Shown here: positions 16,149 to 26,187 of the stretch, piece by piece
Position numbering within the stretch: position 1 is the stretch's first letter
Layout: every line of letters begins with the position of its first letter
NCBI RefSeq assembly: GCF_002410825.1
Contig: NZ_DHOS01000075.1
Span: 1 to 41,955 of the forward strand
Origin: Proteiniphilum sp. UBA5384
GTDB lineage: Bacteria > Bacteroidota > Bacteroidia > Bacteroidales > Dysgonomonadaceae
Direction: 5' to 3'
Length of the DNA stretch: 41,955 bases
Position numbers and translations under genes: made by a program
The notes under the pieces: model-generated
Told to the model about the DNA's origin: nothing
What the model saw: the letters and a program-made list of their open reading frames with translations, nothing else
Databases searched by the model: none

Positions 16149-17936
16149 ATGAAGAATATACGCAATTTTTGTATCATTGCTCATATAGACCACGGTAAGA
16201 GTACGCTGGCAGACCGTTTGCTGGAATTCACCAGGACCGTCGAAGGAAAAGACCTGCAGGCGCAGGTGCTCGACAATATGGACTTGGAGAGGGAGCGGGG
16301 CATTACAATCAAAAGCCATGCGATACAGATGGATTATGAATATGAGGGTGAGAAATACACCCTTAATCTGATTGACACACCGGGACACGTCGATTTTTCG
16401 TATGAAGTATCGCGTTCCATTGCCGCCTGTGAAGGTGCCTTGCTGGTGGTTGACGCAGCCCAGGGTATACAGGCGCAGACCATATCGAATGTCTATATGG
16501 CCATTGAGCATGACCTGGAGATTATCCCTATTCTCAATAAGATCGATTTGGAGAGTGCCATGCCCGACGAGGTGGAAGACCAGATCGTGCAACTTCTTGG
16601 TATTCCCCGCGAAGATATCATCCGTGCAAGCGGAAAGACGGGGATCGGTATCGATGAGATCCTCCGTGCCATCATTGAGAAGGTGCCGGCTCCGCAAGGC
16701 GACCCTGAGGCACCCCTGCAGGCATTGATCTTCGACTCTGTATTCAATGCGTTCCGCGGAATCATTGCTTATTATAAAATCGTGAATGGCACGTTGCGAA
16801 AAGGTGATATGGTGAAATTCATCAATACCGGCAAAGAATACGATGCCGACGAGGTGGGTATCCTGCGCCTCAATATGGTGCCGAAGGATGAAGTGGGCTG
16901 TGGTGATGTGGGGTATATCATCTCCGGCATTAAAACCTCGAAAGAAGTGAAGGTGGGCGATACCATTACCCATGTGAAGCGGCCTGCAGCCAAGGCAATC
17001 GAAGGATTTGAAGAGGTAAAACCCATGGTATTTGCCGGCGTCTATCCCATTGAGAGCGAAGATTTCGAGAACCTGCGTTCATCTCTCGAAAAATTACAAC
17101 TTAACGACGCGTCACTTACTTTCCAGCCCGAATCGTCCGTTGCATTGGGATTCGGCTTCCGGTGCGGTTTCCTCGGATTGCTCCATATGGAGATCGTACA
17201 GGAACGGCTGGAGCGGGAATTCAATATGGATGTGATCACTACGGTGCCCAACGTTTCGTATAAGGTATATGACAAGAAAGGGAATATGAAGGAGGTGCAT
17301 AATCCCGGCGGTTTACCGGACCCCACATTGATTGAAAGTATCGAAGAGCCTTTTATCCGCGCCTCGGTTATTACCAATACGGCCTATATCGGTCCCATTA
17401 TGACCCTTTGCCTTGGCAAGCGGGGTATACTTATCAAACAGGAATATGTTTCAGGTGACAGGGTAGAGATTATCTACGACCTACCGCTGGGAGAGATTGT
17501 GATCGATTTCTATGATAAACTGAAAAGTATTTCGAAAGGATATGCATCCTTCGATTACCATATCCATGATTATCGTCCGTCCAAGCTGGTGAAACTGGAC
17601 ATATTGCTGAACGGTGAACAGGTGGACGCACTTTCCACGCTCACCCACATCGACAATGCGCAGAGTTTTGGACGACGCATGTGTGAGAAGTTGAAAGAGC
17701 TGATTCCCCGGCAACAGTTCGATATTGCTATTCAGGCGGCCATTGGAGCAAAGATCGTCGCCCGTGAAACGGTAAAAGCTGTCAGGAAAGATGTGACTGC
17801 CAAATGTTATGGCGGTGATATATCCCGTAAGCGTAAGCTGCTCGAAAAGCAGAAAGAGGGAAAGAAACGGATGAAACAAGTAGGCAATGTGGAGGTCCCT
17901 CAGAAAGCGTTTTTAGCAGTGTTGAAATTGGACTGA
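16149..17936 (+). CDS. lepA: Elongation factor 4 (LepA), ribosomal back-translocase GTPase
   Basis: The 595-residue protein has the GTPase motifs AHIDHGKST (G1), DTPGHVDF (G3) and NKID (G4) near the N-terminus, EF-G-like domains, and the LepA-specific C-terminal domain ending in EGKKRMKQVGNVEVPQKAF. LepA acts on ribosomes and is linked to 30S assembly and recovery from stalling. It starts at ATG 16149, directly after asnS. A bidirectional terminator lies about 100 nt downstream. Confidence 0.97.
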   Translation: MKNIRNFCIIAHIDHGKSTLADRLLEFTRTVEGKDLQAQVLDNMDLERERGITIKSHAIQMDYEYEGEKYTLNLIDTPGHVDFSYEVSRSIAACEGALLVVDAAQGIQAQTISNVYMAIEHDLEIIPILNKIDLESAMPDEVEDQIVQLLGIPREDIIRASGKTGIGIDEILRAIIEKVPAPQGDPEAPLQALIFDSVFNAFRGIIAYYKIVNGTLRKGDMVKFINTGKEYDADEVGILRLNMVPKDEVGCGDVGYIISGIKTSKEVKVGDTITHVKRPAAKAIEGFEEVKPMVFAGVYPIESEDFENLRSSLEKLQLNDASLTFQPESSVALGFGFRCGFLGLLHMEIVQERLEREFNMDVITTVPNVSYKVYDKKGNMKEVHNPGGLPDPTLIESIEEPFIRASVITNTAYIGPIMTLCLGKRGILIKQEYVSGDRVEIIYDLPLGEIVIDFYDKLKSISKGYASFDYHIHDYRPSKLVKLDILLNGEQVDALSTLTHIDNAQSFGRRMCEKLKELIPRQQFDIAIQAAIGAKIVARETVKAVRKDVTAKCYGGDISRKRKLLEKQKEGKKRMKQVGNVEVPQKAFLAVLKLD

Positions 17937-18035
17937 TGATTAATGTGCCAATTTTCTTAGGAACGAGTACATAGCCAAACTTGTTTGAGTATTGTCGAGT
18001 GACGACAGAAAATGGACGAAGTCGATGTGAATAAT

Positions 18036-18067
18036 AAAAGGCACGCCAATCACTTGGAATGCCTTTT
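18036..18067. terminator. Bidirectional terminator between lepA and btuG
   Basis: AAAAGGCA (18036-18043) pairs with TGCCTTTT (18060-18067), with an inner CCAA/TTGG pairing. A-rich and T-rich flanks serve both the plus-strand lepA and the minus-strand btuG, whose stop is at 18113. Confidence 0.75.
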
Positions 18068-18112
18068 TCTCAAAATAATAAATAAAAATGCCGCGCCAAT
18101 AGTGTGGTTTTT

Positions 18113-19198
18113 TTATCTCAGTACAATCGCTGTCGTAGGATTTATACCCAAGTCAGCGATTGTGTATTGTAATTTACCATCCTTGTCAAAGCAGTACACC
18201 GATCCCGGAGTGGTGTAATCGGTCTCCGTGATGAAGAATTCCCCGGATTTTTCATCCGCTGAAATATTATAGATGGTATTTGTAATCTTTGTGCCATCCT
18301 GTATGAAGTTTTCAGAAACCACCTTTTCCTGCAAGCAATCATATACTACTATTTTAGAAGTTCCATTTACATTGCTGATGATATAGGCCTTGTTGTCTGC
18401 GATTACGAACCGGTCGGGAGATTCCACTGCTTCAATGGTTTCCACCTCGCCTGAGGCCGGTTTTATCCGTTTGAACGATGCGGCTTCCGTTATGTTTCCC
18501 TCTTGATCATAAGTCGCCATCAAAGAGATATAAAGATCTCCCTGGCTGTCGCTCCCCATATTGACCGGATTGGGTCCGACTTCTATTTTTTTCTCCTCTT
18601 TCATTGTTTCCCCACTTATATCGATGACCGACACGGTATTGTCGAACCCGAACCCGGAGTTGGCCACATAGAGTTTGTTATTTTTAACCACAATAGCTTC
18701 CGGATTCATGCCCACATCCACCGAGCCGCTGATTGCAAGGGAAGTGGTGTCGATGCAGGTGACAGTATCATCGAATGAAGTGACATATACTTTGCCATTA
18801 TGCGAGGCAATCCGGCGAGGTTGTTTTCCGGAACCATCTTCCTTTTTCATCTCTATCGATTGGGATATGCCGGTGGAAACATTCATCACTTCTATGGTAG
18901 ACGACATATTAACTATTATATACACCTTGGAACCATACAAAAGCATATCATTTCCGGTATCACCCAATCCTCTTTTATTTACCGACTTGAAATAATCTTT
19001 ATCCAGATCTCTTGTGGATAGGTCATAACGGGCAAGGGTACTATTATTCCCATTCCATGACCCCTCAGAGAGGATAAGTAAAGTCTTTCCCTCTGTTGAG
19101 GGATTTCCGTTATCAATAGGATTATCATCATCAGAGCAAGCTGTGATAAACAATGCCGCAAGAAGCGTCAGATAGAAAAAGATTTTTTTTTGATTCAT
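18113..19198 (-). CDS. btuG: BtuG-like surface lipoprotein (B12-binding beta-propeller, DUF5074/YncE-like)
   Basis: The 361-residue protein has a lipoprotein signal peptide with cleavage before Cys21 and then CSDDDN, an acidic Bacteroidetes surface-export signal. The rest is a repeated beta-propeller with blades such as GSKVYIIVNMSSTIEVMNV, NGKVYVTSFDDTVTCID and NNKLYVANSGFGFDNTVSVID. BtuG in Bacteroides is a cell-surface propeller that binds cobalamin very tightly and sits as a lid on BtuB. Here it lies 14 nt downstream of a BtuB-like receptor in an operon headed by a cobalamin riboswitch, which makes B12 the likely ligand. Confidence 0.8.
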   Translation of the reverse strand: MNQKKIFFYLTLLAALFITACSDDDNPIDNGNPSTEGKTLLILSEGSWNGNNSTLARYDLSTRDLDKDYFKSVNKRGLGDTGNDMLLYGSKVYIIVNMSSTIEVMNVSTGISQSIEMKKEDGSGKQPRRIASHNGKVYVTSFDDTVTCIDTTSLAISGSVDVGMNPEAIVVKNNKLYVANSGFGFDNTVSVIDISGETMKEEKKIEVGPNPVNMGSDSQGDLYISLMATYDQEGNITEAASFKRIKPASGEVETIEAVESPDRFVIADNKAYIISNVNGTSKIVVYDCLQEKVVSENFIQDGTKITNTIYNISADEKSGEFFITETDYTTPGSVYCFDKDGKLQYTIADLGINPTTAIVLR

Positions 19199-19212
19199 TG
19201 TTGTCTACAAAA

Positions 19213-21237
19213 TTAAAAATTAAACGATGCGTTTATTCTGAAAGAGCGTCCCGGCATAGGATAATTGCGCACGATCTGGTAATTTTTATCCAACAGATTC
19301 AATACCTCCAGTTGCAAGTCTATTTTACCAAGTCGTGTTCGAAAATCCTTTGAAACCGACAGGGCATGATCGCTGTATCCTTTCATCAGGAACTCTTTGC
19401 TGTTATAGTTATTGTAATACCTTTCGCCACTCCACAACAGCGTATAGGCTATATCTACCCGGGGCAGTTGTATCACAGCCCGCCCCGAACCGGAATGACG
19501 TGGAGTATAAGCTATCTGGTGGTTATATGTATTTTTGTCGGGGTTGGTTTTGTCGAGCGCGGACTGGAAGGTGTAATTTCCTCCCATCCGTAACCGGACC
19601 TGCTCCGTGAATGTGATTGTTCCTTCCACGGAGAGGTCCATGCCGGTGATGATCACCTTGCCCACATTGATCATTGCCCACTGATGCAAATTGCCGGTAG
19701 GGTAAGCTACAATTTTATTTTTTACCCGATTGCGGTAGGCATCCAGTGTGGCGGTGAAATGCGAAGTACGGTTTTTACCCGGTGAAACAGCATAAGTAGC
19801 ACCTATGTTCCACTGGTGGGTATCTTCGGGTTTCAGGTCACGTGTGCCGACCGCGGGATAGTAGAGGTCGTTGAAGGTAGGTAGGCGGAAGCTATTCTTG
19901 TAAAAAGCCCTTATACGCAAATTGGTTCCGGTGAATGGTTTTACCGACACGCTGAGATAAGGGGAAACTTTGCTCCTGTTTCCGGCAGCCTCTACATTCC
20001 GGACCGACTCGAACGTTTGGGTATAAAGAATGTTTGCCGTGGATATAACCTGTTCTTCCACCCATTTTGCGGCAAAGACCGACCGCCATGTGAGCCGGGT
20101 GGGAGTGGTGAATTTTTTTCGTTCAGCATGCATGGTGGCCGACGACAAGTCGCTTGACGCAGAAAACGACAACCTTTCAAATACCCTGTAGAGCGCCGAA
20201 AGGGAGCCATAGGTCTCATGCTGATTGAAAATATCTTCATACTTTCCCCCGGGACCCAAGTAGGCAGGGTCGAGATAGCGCAAATATCCCCGGTTATATT
20301 TTGCATCGCCCTTTAACACCCATTTCGGAGAAAAGATATGTTCGATATTGCTTTGTACGAAGAAAGTGCGGTCCCATAAACGTTGGTTTGAGTAATTCTC
20401 CGTATTATAATAGATGGTGGCACCGGGTAATCCCCGTTCCGACCGGTAATGGTATACCCGCAGGTCACCTTTGGTTGCGGGGGATAAATCGGCAAAAAGC
20501 GCTCCTTCCAAACGAAGATTCTCCACATCGGTATTCCTCCTTCTTTCCATGGAGCTGCTGTCGCCCTTTTCACCGTATTGCAACCGGTAAGGATATTCGC
20601 CTTTCGATGTAAGCCATTCGGCACTTGCGGTCATCGTCAGCTTGTCTGTAATCCTCGTGTTAGCGTAAAACGAAGGGTTAAACAGTCCGAATGATCCTGC
20701 TTTCACAGACCCACTCCCATTGATACGTTTTCCTTTATCGAAATGAGGACGTACATTTTGTATAACGAGTGAGGAAGCGGCAGAAAAAGCCGTTGCCGGC
20801 AAAAAAATCTGGTCGTTTTGTCCGGTATGCAATGTGACCAGTTCCACGTTATTGAGAGAGAACCGGCCTATATCGATCTGTCCGGCCTGTACGTCGTTAA
20901 TGGATATACCATTGTATATGACGGCGGTATGATGTGCTCCCAGGCTACGGACAGAAATAGTTTTCAATCCCCCGATACCGCCATAATCCTTGATGGTCAC
21001 CCCCGAGAAATGCTTCACGGCATCCGACAACTGTAGCGAATGCAGATAGCGTATCTGGTCTTGCGAGAATATCTGCACCGGTGCCGAAGAACGTATCTCC
21101 CGGTCGCTATATCGTTCTGTGACCACCACTTCAGGTAACCTCAGGCTGTCAGCAACCTCCTGGGCTAAGATACCACAGGCAGGTATAGCGGCTGTAAGCA
21201 GTGACAAAACAATCTTTTTACAAATCTTCATCAACAT
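19213..21237 (-). CDS. btuB: TonB-dependent outer-membrane receptor, BtuB-like (vitamin B12 uptake)
   Basis: The 674-residue protein has a signal peptide (LSLLTAAIPACGILAQE), a TonB-box-like LPEVVVTERY, a plug domain with LSDAVKHFSGVTIKDYGGIGGLKTI-type sequence, and a 22-strand-type barrel ending in an aromatic residue (RINASFNF). The size fits BtuB. Specificity for cobalamin is inferred from the downstream btuG gene and from the riboswitch that heads the operon, not from the barrel sequence. It lies 86 nt after nrdG with no visible terminator between. Transport would depend on TonB-ExbBD and an inner-membrane BtuCDF transporter, not seen here. Confidence 0.82.
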   Translation of the reverse strand: MLMKICKKIVLSLLTAAIPACGILAQEVADSLRLPEVVVTERYSDREIRSSAPVQIFSQDQIRYLHSLQLSDAVKHFSGVTIKDYGGIGGLKTISVRSLGAHHTAVIYNGISINDVQAGQIDIGRFSLNNVELVTLHTGQNDQIFLPATAFSAASSLVIQNVRPHFDKGKRINGSGSVKAGSFGLFNPSFYANTRITDKLTMTASAEWLTSKGEYPYRLQYGEKGDSSSMERRRNTDVENLRLEGALFADLSPATKGDLRVYHYRSERGLPGATIYYNTENYSNQRLWDRTFFVQSNIEHIFSPKWVLKGDAKYNRGYLRYLDPAYLGPGGKYEDIFNQHETYGSLSALYRVFERLSFSASSDLSSATMHAERKKFTTPTRLTWRSVFAAKWVEEQVISTANILYTQTFESVRNVEAAGNRSKVSPYLSVSVKPFTGTNLRIRAFYKNSFRLPTFNDLYYPAVGTRDLKPEDTHQWNIGATYAVSPGKNRTSHFTATLDAYRNRVKNKIVAYPTGNLHQWAMINVGKVIITGMDLSVEGTITFTEQVRLRMGGNYTFQSALDKTNPDKNTYNHQIAYTPRHSGSGRAVIQLPRVDIAYTLLWSGERYYNNYNSKEFLMKGYSDHALSVSKDFRTRLGKIDLQLEVLNLLDKNYQIVRNYPMPGRSFRINASFNF

Positions 21238-21323
21238 CTGAATATTTTCTGCTCCTGAAGGAGCGAGGGTCTCAAGGTCTTTGTGAACAAGCCTAATCTT
21301 AATGGCGGCAAAGGTACGGAAAA

Positions 21324-21797
21324 TTACAGAACAACCATGTTGTGTATCTGTTGTGTAATGTCTGTAATACTGCCATTTTCGATCCGGTAAAGTCGTTGAT
21401 TGGTCGTCATTTTATCCAATCCCCCGAGCGCTTCTATATAAGGGCCGGTTTTCACAAAATCGAAATGTTCAATGCAATGCTCCGTAAGTTTGTCATTACC
21501 TGAATACCACGCCGTTTTTATCTTCCCTCCCCGGCTCTCACGGATGAAATCTGCCAACTGGTATACATCGCCGGCATTGGCATCACCACCCATAAAACAG
21601 AGGCAGGTGATTGCCTTTTCGTATTTTTGCAACAATCCATTCAATTCTGAATCAGTTAATTCTTTTCCGATATCCTGTTGTAGATAAGGGCTATGGCACC
21701 CTTTACAGCGATAGGGACAGTTAGAGAGGTTTACTGCCAGCGTCACCTCATCCGGAATTTCCTGAAAGACAATATTATAATCGATATACTTCAACAT
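21324..21797 (-). CDS. nrdG: Anaerobic ribonucleotide reductase activating protein (radical SAM)
   Basis: The 157-residue protein has the radical-SAM cluster motif CPYRCKGC (Cys27, Cys31, Cys34) and the short NrdG layout, including LCFMGGDAN. NrdG uses S-adenosylmethionine and a 4Fe-4S cluster to make the glycyl radical on NrdD. It is 127 nt downstream of nrdD. Together they form the oxygen-sensitive class III reductase, which needs no B12. Confidence 0.93.
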   Translation of the reverse strand: MLKYIDYNIVFQEIPDEVTLAVNLSNCPYRCKGCHSPYLQQDIGKELTDSELNGLLQKYEKAITCLCFMGGDANAGDVYQLADFIRESRGGKIKTAWYSGNDKLTEHCIEHFDFVKTGPYIEALGGLDKMTTNQRLYRIENGSITDITQQIHNMVVL

Positions 21798-21924
21798 AGA
21801 AACAACTTATTGGCAACGACTTTACATAAATTCGCCATATGAGACAAGATTCACTCCTTTACAGTTCTCCAACTTACATATGAAACTTGGATTGATTACC
21901 CTTCCTTTTATACATCCCGATTTT

Positions 21925-24042
21925 TTAAAAGGCCGCCATTTCCTTTTTCGATTCCATTTTGCCATAGTAGCGGATAGATGCTTCTGCCTGACGTGGTACG
22001 GAGAAATTACTTACCCGTTTCATATAGCCGATGATACGTGTGAGATAATCTAAGTTTTTGGAACCACATGCCGGACATTGTTTAAGATAGCGCTTATCAA
22101 TCTTGCCGCAGTCGTTACAAACCGTATTGGGAATATTGAAGGTGAAGTAATTGCATCCTTCCGTGGCGGCGACACGCAATAAATGGCGGTACTGTGCTTT
22201 GGAGAGATGTTCTTCGAGGTTCATATGAAGTGCCGATCCGCCTGTGAGATGAGCAATATAATCACGTCCATGGAGTCGGAATTTATCAATTACGTTAAGT
22301 GATGGGTCTTCCACCCGATAGAAATAGCTGTTATAGCAGTCACGCCGTACTTGATACCCATCTTCCTTGTCCCATTTGGCATGTTTCACTCCTACGTTCT
22401 CGGCAGGAATCATTTCGCAGTTGAACATCAATTCTTTCGACCGGTATTTTTTATTGTATCGTTCGATAATTCCAAGGATTTCCTGTACAAAAACCTTATA
22501 GCGGGGGTTGTCGTTGATTTCTATACCCAATGATTCGGCAGCTTCTACCAAACCATTCACACCTATTGTGAGGTACTGTCGACTAATATTGATAAACCCT
22601 GCATCGAATAAGGGGAGCATGCCTTTCTGCCGGAACATTTTCAGGTTCTCATTATAGGCGGTCTGCACTTTGTGTGTTAAATCAACTATCTCTTCGAGGA
22701 AGGTTGTATAGGATTGTCCTGTGCGTCGTGCGAATTGGACACATCGGTTCAGGTTGATAGTCAGCACGCTTTTCGATCCGGTAGAAACACCTCCCGCGCC
22801 GAGGGTATAACTAAAGCCGTTGTCCTGTATTTCATTGCGCAGCCGGCAGCAACTCGACAACGAATCGGCATTATCGCTCATATAGGTGAAGAACGAGTGT
22901 CCCCTGGCATACATTTCAGCTGTAAAATCGCCGTATTCGGTGTCCATTACATCCTCATCCTTCGTGAGTAATGCCATTGTTTCTACAGGGAAAGTGAGTA
23001 CCGTTTTGGTACGCTCTTTATTGAACCACTGCATAAAATGTTTCTGGAGCCAGTTGAGCGATTTCCACAGGGGGCGTGATCCGTCGGGAAACACGAATTC
23101 TCCGAATAGGCTTTCGAAATAATACTTATCGTAGTAGGATATATTCCAGAAGACGGCTTGGAAATTACGTGCACCGGTCGGCTGATTAATGGAGTAGACG
23201 ATCTGTTCAAAACAGTCGGTGATCACCTTGTCGAGTGTACGTTTCCGTTTCGATAGATCCACCACATCCCCGCTATGGGTGAAGTAATCGTCACCATATT
23301 CTTTACGGATGAAATAGTCCAGATACATCAGGAACTCGGGAGTGGCACAGGCACCGCTCAGCATGCTCGATACCATAAATACCATATTGATGAAACCGCC
23401 GCAGAACGATTTCAGGTTGGTAGGAGGGGTGGAATTTCCACCAATGCCCAAGGTACCATTCAGCAGCCATGGATACATGGTGATACTTGCACAATAATTG
23501 GCAAGGCTGGTCTCATCATTTTTATAGATGAAATGTTCATTCAGCATACCGATATATTTATCCGCGAGTTCTTTCCCGTACATCTCTTTTATCCGGTCGG
23601 TGATCATCTTCCGGTTCAGGTCGATAAAGCTCTTTTTGGGCAGTTCCCCGATGAGGGTGGCGATATTTTTCTTCTCCACGTTAGCGTTCGCGTCGAATTT
23701 ACTTCCTGTGGCAGCATTCTGTGCATCGCAATAGTTCATCGGAAAGTTCATATTATCGCGTATTTCGCGGGTTTCGGTATGCTTTTGCCGGTAAAGCATA
23801 TAAGATTTGGCGACAGAAAAATATTTCTCTGCCATCAGTGCCGTTTCTACCTGGTTTTGGATCTCTTCCACTGTCATCCCGTCGGAGACATGAAGACGTG
23901 AGAGGATAGCAATGAAATCATCCTGGGTGGCGAACGTGCCTACCGATAGAAATGCTTTTGCAATGGCATTTTCAATTTTTTGAATGGAGAAAGGGACACA
24001 TTTACCATCCCGTTTCACGATCTGAATTGCTGGATTTTCCAT
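21925..24042 (-). CDS. nrdD: Anaerobic (class III) ribonucleoside-triphosphate reductase
   Basis: The 705-residue protein has an N-terminal ATP-cone (KRDGKCVPFSIQKIENAIAKAF), the glycyl-radical barrel, and a C-terminal zinc site (CNDCGK, QCPACGS). The radical glycine is in RIIGY, Gly672, 33 residues from the end. It reduces NTPs to dNTPs under anoxia. A cobalamin riboswitch sits 130 nt upstream, so expression should fall when B12 is plentiful. This makes sense if a B12-dependent class II enzyme exists elsewhere in the genome. Confidence 0.96.
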   Translation of the reverse strand: MENPAIQIVKRDGKCVPFSIQKIENAIAKAFLSVGTFATQDDFIAILSRLHVSDGMTVEEIQNQVETALMAEKYFSVAKSYMLYRQKHTETREIRDNMNFPMNYCDAQNAATGSKFDANANVEKKNIATLIGELPKKSFIDLNRKMITDRIKEMYGKELADKYIGMLNEHFIYKNDETSLANYCASITMYPWLLNGTLGIGGNSTPPTNLKSFCGGFINMVFMVSSMLSGACATPEFLMYLDYFIRKEYGDDYFTHSGDVVDLSKRKRTLDKVITDCFEQIVYSINQPTGARNFQAVFWNISYYDKYYFESLFGEFVFPDGSRPLWKSLNWLQKHFMQWFNKERTKTVLTFPVETMALLTKDEDVMDTEYGDFTAEMYARGHSFFTYMSDNADSLSSCCRLRNEIQDNGFSYTLGAGGVSTGSKSVLTINLNRCVQFARRTGQSYTTFLEEIVDLTHKVQTAYNENLKMFRQKGMLPLFDAGFINISRQYLTIGVNGLVEAAESLGIEINDNPRYKVFVQEILGIIERYNKKYRSKELMFNCEMIPAENVGVKHAKWDKEDGYQVRRDCYNSYFYRVEDPSLNVIDKFRLHGRDYIAHLTGGSALHMNLEEHLSKAQYRHLLRVAATEGCNYFTFNIPNTVCNDCGKIDKRYLKQCPACGSKNLDYLTRIIGYMKRVSNFSVPRQAEASIRYYGKMESKKEMAAF

Positions 24043-24174
24043 ACGATTTTGTTTTAGCGTGAATAGTATATACGAATGCCATTACACTTTTCGATACGGG
24101 AAAACAGCTGCCGGGACGGCGATCATCCAATTCGACCTTCTTTTTACCCGAAAGAGATCAAAAAGTGTATACAT

Positions 24175-24362
24175 CTGGCAGGTCTTCTGACTCGCTCTCC
24201 CTTTGTGCATCCTTCCCGGCCTTTTTCAGTCCTCTCCCATAGGCAGAGGTCAGGTCAGTGGATATAAAATATTGCACAACGGCTTCCAAACAGAGCTTAC
24301 AGCAGCGGGAACTGTTGCCGACTTTCACGGCATTCCCTTTTCATTCTATTCACAGCCTCTTT
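24175..24362 (-). ncRNA. Cobalamin riboswitch 1, heading nrdD-nrdG-btuB-btuG
   Basis: Read on the minus strand the leader has GGGAA, then GCCGTGAAAGTCGGC, then CCCGCTGCTGTAAG, the CCACTG block, and the B12 box GTCAGAAGACCTGCC (plus 24177-24191). These are the conserved core elements of the cobalamin riboswitch in the right order. It ends about 130 nt before nrdD, leaving room for the expression platform. No other terminator is seen down to btuG, so it probably controls four genes. Confidence 0.92.
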
Positions 24363-24395
24363 TTTAGTTTGTGTGAATAAAAACCAAATGCAAAA

Positions 24396-24403
24396 CAAAG
24401 ATA
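24396..24403 (-). promoter_or_regulatory. -7 promoter element upstream of riboswitch 1
   Basis: TATCTTTG on the minus strand, with TTTG 22 nt upstream, lies about 30 nt before the riboswitch core. Spacing is slightly longer than the usual 19-21. The rest of 24404-24619 is AT-rich without a recognisable gene. Confidence 0.55.
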
Positions 24404-24619
24404 ACTTTTCCTGGAAAATGAAATACAAAGTTTCCCTGAAAAGTTATCAACAATATTTATTCAAATATTTAAATAGTTTAAATTCAGAATATTATATTTA
24501 TATTGTGCCAATATGGGCTGTGGAAAAATTATACAAAGTTTTCTATTTTGGGAATTGTGATGTGCACTTATCGAGGTGATATAATCCCTGTTTTGCCAAT
24601 AAGACTGAAAAAAACTTTC

Positions 24620-26152
24620 CTACAACGGCATATTACCATGCTTCTTAGGTGGATTGGTCTCTGTTTTATTGGCCGTCATTTCCAATGCCTGGATCAGTTT
24701 ATAGCGGGTATCTTTCGGCAAGATAATCTCGTCGACATATCCTTTCTCTGCAGCCCGATAAGGGTTGGAAAACAATTCGTTGTATTCGTTCAATGCTTTT
24801 TGGCGCTCTTCCTCATTCGATGAGCGATAAAGTACGTTTACCGCACCGGCCGCACCCATCACTGCAATTTCGGCATTCGGATAAGCCAGGTTCACATCCG
24901 CGCCCGATTCTTTTGACGACATGACAATGTATGCTCCCCCATAGGCTTTCCGGGTAATCAGTGTTATTTTGGGTATGGTAGCTTCCACATAGGCGAAGAC
25001 AATTTTGGCACCGTGACGAATAATACCATTGTGTTCTTGGTCGCGCCCGGGAAGGAAACCCGGCACATCTTCAAAAGTGATGATAGGGATATCGAAGCAG
25101 TCGCAGAAACGTATAAACCGCGCTGCCTTGTCCGACGCATCGATATCAAGCACCCCCGCCAGATAGGCCGGTTGATTGGCGACGATCCCCACCGATCGAC
25201 CTCCTAACCGTGCAAACCCCACCACAATATTTTGCGCAAATTGCGACATGATCTCGAAGAAGTAATGTTCATCCACCACCTCCTCAATGAGTTTTTTCAT
25301 GTCATAGGGGATATTGGGATCGTCGGGAATCAACGTCTGCAAGTCGGGTGACTCACGATGAATGCTATCCTGTGTGGGCACTATCGGCGGATCTTCCATA
25401 TTATTGGAAGGAAGGAAACTCAATAATTCACGAATCATCATCAATGTTTCCTCTTCATCCTCACCCACAAAGTGAGCCACGCCGCTTTTAGAAGCATGGG
25501 TATTGGCACCTCCCAACTCCTCTTTGGTCAGCTCTTCATGGGTGACCGTCTTCACGACATCTGGTCCCGTGACAAACATGTAGCTCTTCTCTTTCACCAT
25601 AAAGATAAAGTCGGTGAGAGCAGGGGAATAGCAGGCCCCGCCGGCACAAGGTCCCAGAATAGCGGAAATTTGCGGTACAACACCCGAAGCTTTGATGTTC
25701 TGGTAAAAAATATCGGAATATCCGCTGAGTGCCATAACTCCCTCCTGAATACGTGCACCGCCCGAGTCGTTCAGCGCAATAACAGGAGCACCGTTTTTCA
25801 TTGCCAGTTTTTGTACTTTTACAATTTTATTGGCATTCGTGCGGCTCAAAGAACCACCGTATACCGTGAAATCGTAGGCATATACATATACCAGTCGCCC
25901 TTCTATTTTTCCGTAGCCGGTTACAACTCCGTCTCCCGCTATGCGCTTGTTTTGCATGCCATAATCATGACATTCATGAAACACAAATTTATCTATTTCC
26001 ACAAACGTATTCTCGTCCAACAGCATGTCGATCCGCTCACGGGCTGTTTGTTTACCGGCATTCTTTTGTTTTTCAATCGCTTTCTCTCCACCACCCAATT
26101 CGGCAGCTTTGTCTTTTTCCTCAAAAGAGTGATATATTTCCTGTAGTGTCAT
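24620..26152 (-). CDS. pccB: Acyl-CoA carboxylase carboxyltransferase subunit (propionyl-CoA carboxylase beta type)
   Basis: The 510-residue protein has the carboxyltransferase layout of PccB/MmdA: an N-terminal domain with ALNDSGGARIQEGV and GPCAGGACYSPALTDF, and a C-terminal domain with FEDVPGFLPGRDQEHNGIIRHGAK and TRKAYGGAYIVMSSK. It moves the carboxyl group between biotin and an acyl-CoA, most likely propionyl-CoA/methylmalonyl-CoA. With the biotin carrier and biotin carboxylase genes just upstream it makes a three-part carboxylase. In Bacteroidales this activity links to the propionate pathway, whose methylmalonyl-CoA mutase needs B12. The exact acyl-CoA cannot be told from sequence. Confidence 0.9.
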   Translation of the reverse strand: MTLQEIYHSFEEKDKAAELGGGEKAIEKQKNAGKQTARERIDMLLDENTFVEIDKFVFHECHDYGMQNKRIAGDGVVTGYGKIEGRLVYVYAYDFTVYGGSLSRTNANKIVKVQKLAMKNGAPVIALNDSGGARIQEGVMALSGYSDIFYQNIKASGVVPQISAILGPCAGGACYSPALTDFIFMVKEKSYMFVTGPDVVKTVTHEELTKEELGGANTHASKSGVAHFVGEDEEETLMMIRELLSFLPSNNMEDPPIVPTQDSIHRESPDLQTLIPDDPNIPYDMKKLIEEVVDEHYFFEIMSQFAQNIVVGFARLGGRSVGIVANQPAYLAGVLDIDASDKAARFIRFCDCFDIPIITFEDVPGFLPGRDQEHNGIIRHGAKIVFAYVEATIPKITLITRKAYGGAYIVMSSKESGADVNLAYPNAEIAVMGAAGAVNVLYRSSNEEERQKALNEYNELFSNPYRAAEKGYVDEIILPKDTRYKLIQALEMTANKTETNPPKKHGNMPL

Positions 26153-26187
26153 TATTGCTATTTTAATTCATTAAAATCAGGCTCTTT

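Noticed and set aside
24430..24540. Possible replication origin (AT-rich, with ttatcaaca and tgtggaaaa near DnaA-box sequences)
   Set aside because: Only two sites, each with a mismatch, and no dnaA, dnaN or other origin gene nearby.
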